From the NCBI RefSeq assembly GCF_938017775.1, contig NZ_CALIIU010000006.1, positions 1 to 38,323 of the forward strand: a stretch of 38,323 bases of DNA, written 5' to 3'. The notes under the pieces are model-generated. The model ran no database searches, had not been told where the DNA came from, and saw only the letters and a program-made list of their open reading frames with translations. Positions 35,276 through 38,323 of the stretch are shown piece after piece. Both the position numbers and the translations under genes were made by a program. Positions within the stretch are counted from its first letter, which is position 1, and each line of letters opens with the position of its first letter. Source of the DNA: an uncultured Campylobacter sp. (lineage in GTDB: Bacteria > Campylobacterota > Campylobacteria > Campylobacterales > Campylobacteraceae).

Positions 35276-36847
35276 ATGAGTAAGAAATCCCTTGCTTTAG
35301 GCGCTGCTGCGATGCTTTGCGGTGCGCTAAGCCTAAACGCGGAGGTTGCGGCGCAGAGCGCGCAAATAGATCTGAAATTTAACGTCGCAAATTTTACGCA
35401 AGAAAGCGTGATCGTAGGCGGCAAAAAGATAAAATTTCGCACCTACAAAAACATAATCTACGTCGCAAAACCAGTAAGCGCGCACTATCAGAGCATGAAT
35501 ATCTTCATCCCGCAGCAGTATTTTGATGACGGCAAGAGCGGCAAATTTGACGCCGCAAGCGCGCCGATATTTTTGCCAAACGGCGTGGGCGGCTACATGC
35601 CGGGCGAAGCGGGCGAGGTCAAAATAGACGAAAGCGGCAAGCCAAACGCGATCGCTACGGCGCTTTCGCGCGGTTACGTCGTAGCCGCTCCCGCAGCGCG
35701 CGGACGCACGCTAAAAGGCGCAAATGGCGATTATATCGGCAAGGCGCCCGCAGCGATCGTCGATCTAAAGGCGGCCGTGCGGTATCTGAAATTTAACGAC
35801 GCGGCAATGCCTGGGGACGCAAACAAGATAATCTCAAACGGCACGAGCGCGGGCGGAGCGCTCTCGGCACTTTTGGGCACGAGCGGAGACGAGGCTGCGT
35901 ACGAACCGTATCTACAAGAGCTGGGCGCTGCGAAGGCTAGCGATAAAATTTACGCGGCGTCCGCATACTGCCCGATCGCAAATCTTAAGCACGCGGACGC
36001 GGCGTATGAGTGGATGTTCGGCGCGCAGAGCGAATATGAAAAGATGGATTTTAGCGGCCTTGATGCGGTGGGATTTAACGAGCGCGGCGAAAATTCTAGC
36101 GGCGCTGAAAAAAATTCCAAAAAAGGCGCAAATCAAATCGCTGCAAAGCCCGCGCGCAAGGTGCTAAGCGGCAAACTAAGCGCAGCGCAGATTAAAATTT
36201 CAGACGAGCTAAAGGCGCAATTCCCGACCTATCTGAACTCGCTAAGCTTAAAGGACGGAGGCGGCCGCGCGCTAAGCCTGGATAAAAATGGCGACGGCAG
36301 CTTCAAAGGTTACATAAACGGGCTCATATCGGCATCGTTTGCTAATTTTGCGGCGAAAAATCCGCGTGCGAAGGCACCCCTATACCTCGATGCAAAGATC
36401 AAGGATGACGCATCGCAATCGCATATACTCTTTTGGGGCTACGCGACCTCCGAGCCGCGCGCCAAGACCCCGCCCGCATTCGACGGCTTCGCGCTTGAAA
36501 ATCCCGAAAACGAGCTGTTCGGCGGCGCCAAATTTAACGCGGCGCATTTTACGGATTTTAGCGCGATGAATGACCCCGCCAAAGGGGTGCTAATCGCAAG
36601 TGCACAGCTCGTGGAGATGATGGATGCGATGAGCTTCGTGCGCAACGAAAACGGCGCGAAGCATTACCGCATCCGACACGGCGCGAGCGATCGCGATACG
36701 GCGCTTGCAATCCCTGCGATTTTGGCGCTTAGCTTGCAAAATGCGGGCAAGAACGTCGATTTTGCGGTGCCTTGGGGACAAGGACACGCCGGCGATTACG
36801 ATCTGGATGAGCTTTTTGACTGGATCGACAAAGTGGTCGCGCAGTAG
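35276..36847 (+). CDS. Secreted tannase-like (subtype B) alpha/beta hydrolase
   Basis: A 523-residue esterase of the tannase/feruloyl-esterase class. The signal peptide covers about residues 1-22 (ALGAAAMLCGALSLNAEV). The nucleophile elbow is NGTSAGGA with Ser191; the acid is probably an Asp in RHGASDRDT (472 or 474) and the base His504 in WGQGHAGDYDLDELFDWI. These C-terminal phrases are typical of bacterial subtype B tannases. Substrates are unknown; ester bonds of gallate-like or other aromatic acids are the family norm, which is unexpected for a Campylobacter. The ATG at 35276 was chosen over 35234 because AAAGGA at 35263-35268 sits seven bases before it and it begins a proper signal peptide. 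A hairpin follows the stop. Confidence 0.82.
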   Translation: MSKKSLALGAAAMLCGALSLNAEVAAQSAQIDLKFNVANFTQESVIVGGKKIKFRTYKNIIYVAKPVSAHYQSMNIFIPQQYFDDGKSGKFDAASAPIFLPNGVGGYMPGEAGEVKIDESGKPNAIATALSRGYVVAAPAARGRTLKGANGDYIGKAPAAIVDLKAAVRYLKFNDAAMPGDANKIISNGTSAGGALSALLGTSGDEAAYEPYLQELGAAKASDKIYAASAYCPIANLKHADAAYEWMFGAQSEYEKMDFSGLDAVGFNERGENSSGAEKNSKKGANQIAAKPARKVLSGKLSAAQIKISDELKAQFPTYLNSLSLKDGGGRALSLDKNGDGSFKGYINGLISASFANFAAKNPRAKAPLYLDAKIKDDASQSHILFWGYATSEPRAKTPPAFDGFALENPENELFGGAKFNAAHFTDFSAMNDPAKGVLIASAQLVEMMDAMSFVRNENGAKHYRIRHGASDRDTALAIPAILALSLQNAGKNVDFAVPWGQGHAGDYDLDELFDWIDKVVAQ

Positions 36848-36853
36848 GTTTGA

Positions 36854-36890
36854 CGGGCAAAATTTTACTTTGGATTTAGAATTTTGCCCG
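36854..36890 (+). terminator. Hairpin after the tannase-like gene
   Basis: CGGGCAAAATT at 36854-36864 pairs perfectly with AATTTTGCCCG at 36880-36890 around a 15-base loop, seven bases after the stop. RAATTY words fall at the inner end of both arms. Confidence 0.65.
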
Positions 36891-37206
36891 CAGCTCTGCC
36901 TAAAATTTTATCGCCCAAACACTCTCTAGCGAATACGCCAAACGGCGTAAAATTCCACTGCAAAATTCTATCGCGTCAAAATTTTAGCGCCTCCGCAAGA
37001 AATACAACGGCTTGAAATTTTGTGGCTAGCATTCAAAAAAATTCATAGAATTTTATCGAGGCAAAACGGCTCGAATTAAATTTTATCGGCCGCGATGATT
37101 TATGGCGCGAGGCTTTTAGCGCGATCTGCGCTAAAATTTCGGCGCAATCAAATTCTGCGGGCTAAATTTTAAATTTAAAGACCGAAGTATGAGATAAAAT
37201 TTCACG
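36891..37206. other. RAATTY-dense spacer
   Basis: About 13 RAATTY sites in 316 bases by hand count (15 in 36848-37203). No gene seen. Confidence 0.5.
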
Positions 37207-37413
37207 GTGTTTATGCATTTCCGATCGCAGGTATTTGAGCGCGCAGTATCGCATAATGGGCGCACATTCGGCGTGCGGACGATTAAAGCGCAAAAAAACC
37301 CAAACAAGCACGGCAAGCAGGCTAAATTTAAAGGCGTGCATTCGCGATCTCCCGCAGGTCTAAACCCGCTTTTGCCATCCATTAGGCCTGCTTCAATAAT
37401 CCATCGGTACTAA
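37207..37413. other. Uncertain segment with open frames on both strands
   Basis: Unlike the spacer before it, this stretch has a single RAATTY site. It is open on the plus strand (68 residues, Lys/Arg/Pro-rich) and largely open on the minus strand (37131-37382). Neither has a ribosome binding site or a family I recognise. It may be a small gene, an RNA gene or a gene remnant. Confidence 0.25.
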
Positions 37414-37566
37414 AAAGCGCCGTTTAGGGTCTGTATCTTTGCGCCGTGTGTATAAATTTCATAATTTAGCGACGCTTTTGAGCGCAGCTTGGCCTATTTA
37501 AAGATCAGCACCCCGCGCAGCAGGATCGCTTCCCAAACCTGGTGCGCCGGTATCTTTGCGGCAGCG

Positions 37567-37729
37567 GCGCAACTCGGCGCTAAATTTAACGCTAGCTAGC
37601 ATTGCGCTGCCTTTAGCTCGCGTGCGGCAAGCGCTCTATCTATGGCAACGCAACTTCGGCATTAAATTTAAACGCGCTGTCTTTGCGCCGCCTCTCTAGC
37701 TTGCGTACGGCGGGCACCGCCTGCGATGA
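37567..37729. repeat. Two degenerate direct repeats of about 81 bases
   Basis: 37567-37647 and 37648-37729 share the order GCAACT(T)CGGC, TAAATTTAA, a GCGC-rich stretch, TAGCT(C/T)GCGT and CGGC. Identity is partial and judged by eye. They lie between the uncertain segment and the radical SAM gene. Confidence 0.4.
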
Positions 37730-37793
37730 CGCCAAAATGCAAGCCGCTTTTTGCCGCGCTGCGCCGCGAAAAAGCTTTTAAAATTTTAACGCC

Positions 37794-38323
37794 CTAGCCT
37801 TTTGCGATCTCGTAAAAACCGTCTCTGAAAACGACCTTGCCTGCATCCACAAGGCGCTTTAAAAGCTGCGCGCTCGCTTCGTCAAACATCGCCTCCACGT
37901 CGCTCGTGCGCTGCGGACGGCGCGAAAGAGTGCGCAAAATTTCATCCTCGCTAAAGCTCAGCCGCTCGCTTGCGTATTTGGGCGCAGCGATGATATTTAC
38001 GTTTTGATTTTCGATGAAAGTGGCTAGGTAGCGCAGCTGTGCCTCGCTCACACCCTGCACGCGATATGCGGGCGGGCGATCGATCGTGCCGAGATCGACG
38101 CGATGCGGGTTGATGCGAGCTAAAGCCGCATTCAGCGCCACAAAGTCCTCTTGCGTATCGTTGATGCCGCGCACGACTAGGATTTCGATATCAAGCTCGC
38201 CGCGAAACTCGCGCGCAAAATCTGCAATCGCGCTTACGATATCCTCGGCGCCAATGCCTGCGTGCGGGCCGTCCACCTTGCGAAAGCTTTTTGCAAGCAC
38301 GCTATCTAGCGAAAATTTACAGA
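37794..38323 (-). CDS. Radical SAM protein, C-terminal part (start outside window)
   Basis: The frame is open to the right edge; the visible part is about 175 residues, and the GTG at 38300 is internal. The phrases CKFSLDSV, FRKVDGPHAGI, EILVVRGINDTQEDF and DLGTIDRPPAYRV match the second half of a radical SAM barrel of the uncharacterised Fe-S oxidoreductase type found in Campylobacter. The CxxxCxxC cluster motif must lie upstream, outside the window. The C-terminus has a winged-helix-like segment (about the last 60 residues: SEDEILRTLSRRPQRTSDVE) that could bind nucleic acid or protein. Its substrate is unknown. Confidence 0.82.
   Translation of the reverse strand, partial: CKFSLDSVLAKSFRKVDGPHAGIGAEDIVSAIADFAREFRGELDIEILVVRGINDTQEDFVALNAALARINPHRVDLGTIDRPPAYRVQGVSEAQLRYLATFIENQNVNIIAAPKYASERLSFSEDEILRTLSRRPQRTSDVEAMFDEASAQLLKRLVDAGKVVFRDGFYEIAKG

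Noticed and set aside
1..38323. Transfer RNA, ribosomal RNA, transposase or integrase genes
   Set aside because: None was recognised on either strand by eye; a tRNA scan could still find one in the spacers.

Overview
The window looks like chromosomal DNA of a Campylobacter-type epsilonproteobacterium of relatively high GC content, such as the oral species group around C. gracilis (species is an inference). Supporting signs are the gene set (a CcsBA-type cytochrome c biogenesis fusion, a PetABC complex with a di-haem cytochrome c subunit, and an FTR1/P19 iron-uptake locus in the order known from C. jejuni), extended -10 promoters without a clear -35, and GC-rich codon use in genes separated by AT-rich spacers. 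No rRNA, tRNA, CRISPR array or insertion sequence was found.

Layout, left to right. 1-6128: 3' part of a giant, probably secreted, surface protein gene of lower GC, closed by a strong terminator. 6790-8586: lepA. 9207-9868: a DUF6882-like gene with a probable frame break at its start. 10119-10868 (minus): an unknown membrane protein. 11634-12563 (minus): prsA. 13236-13686: a decayed partial copy of the locus found intact at 34385-35043. 13744-18475 (minus): a tightly overlapping six-gene operon read as phosphohexomutase, an unknown 81-residue protein, alanine racemase, LemA, and two TPM-domain proteins. 18574-19065: creA. 19374-22796: ccsBA. 23544-26425: petABC. 26645-35043: FTR1 permease, P19, DUF2318 membrane protein, two FtsX-like permeases, an ABC ATPase, a small repeat ORF and a TlpA-like lipoprotein. 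35276-36847: a tannase-like secreted hydrolase. 37794-38323 (minus): 3' part of a radical SAM gene.

How the genes fit together. CcsBA attaches haem to c-type cytochromes such as PetC, which accepts electrons from the Rieske/cytochrome b pair. The 26.6-35.0 kb block is expected to capture and import iron across the periplasm and inner membrane, with the ABC transporter and thioredoxin-like lipoprotein giving an energy or redox input. The minus-strand operon joins cell-wall precursor supply (D-alanine, sugar phosphates) with envelope proteins of the LemA/TPM type.

The most unusual signal is not a gene. Every long spacer is packed with the hexamer RAATTY (by hand count about one per 24-45 bases, against about one per 250-360 in lepA and petB). 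Pairs of it form inverted repeats just after several genes, and the same words run into low-complexity coding linkers of ccsBA and the ABC ATPase. RAATTY is the methylated motif linked to DNA uptake in C. jejuni, so these spacers may be a dense field of uptake or methylation signals. The second point of interest is the partial duplication of the tlpA locus, with an eight-residue repeat ORF that keeps its frame in both copies.
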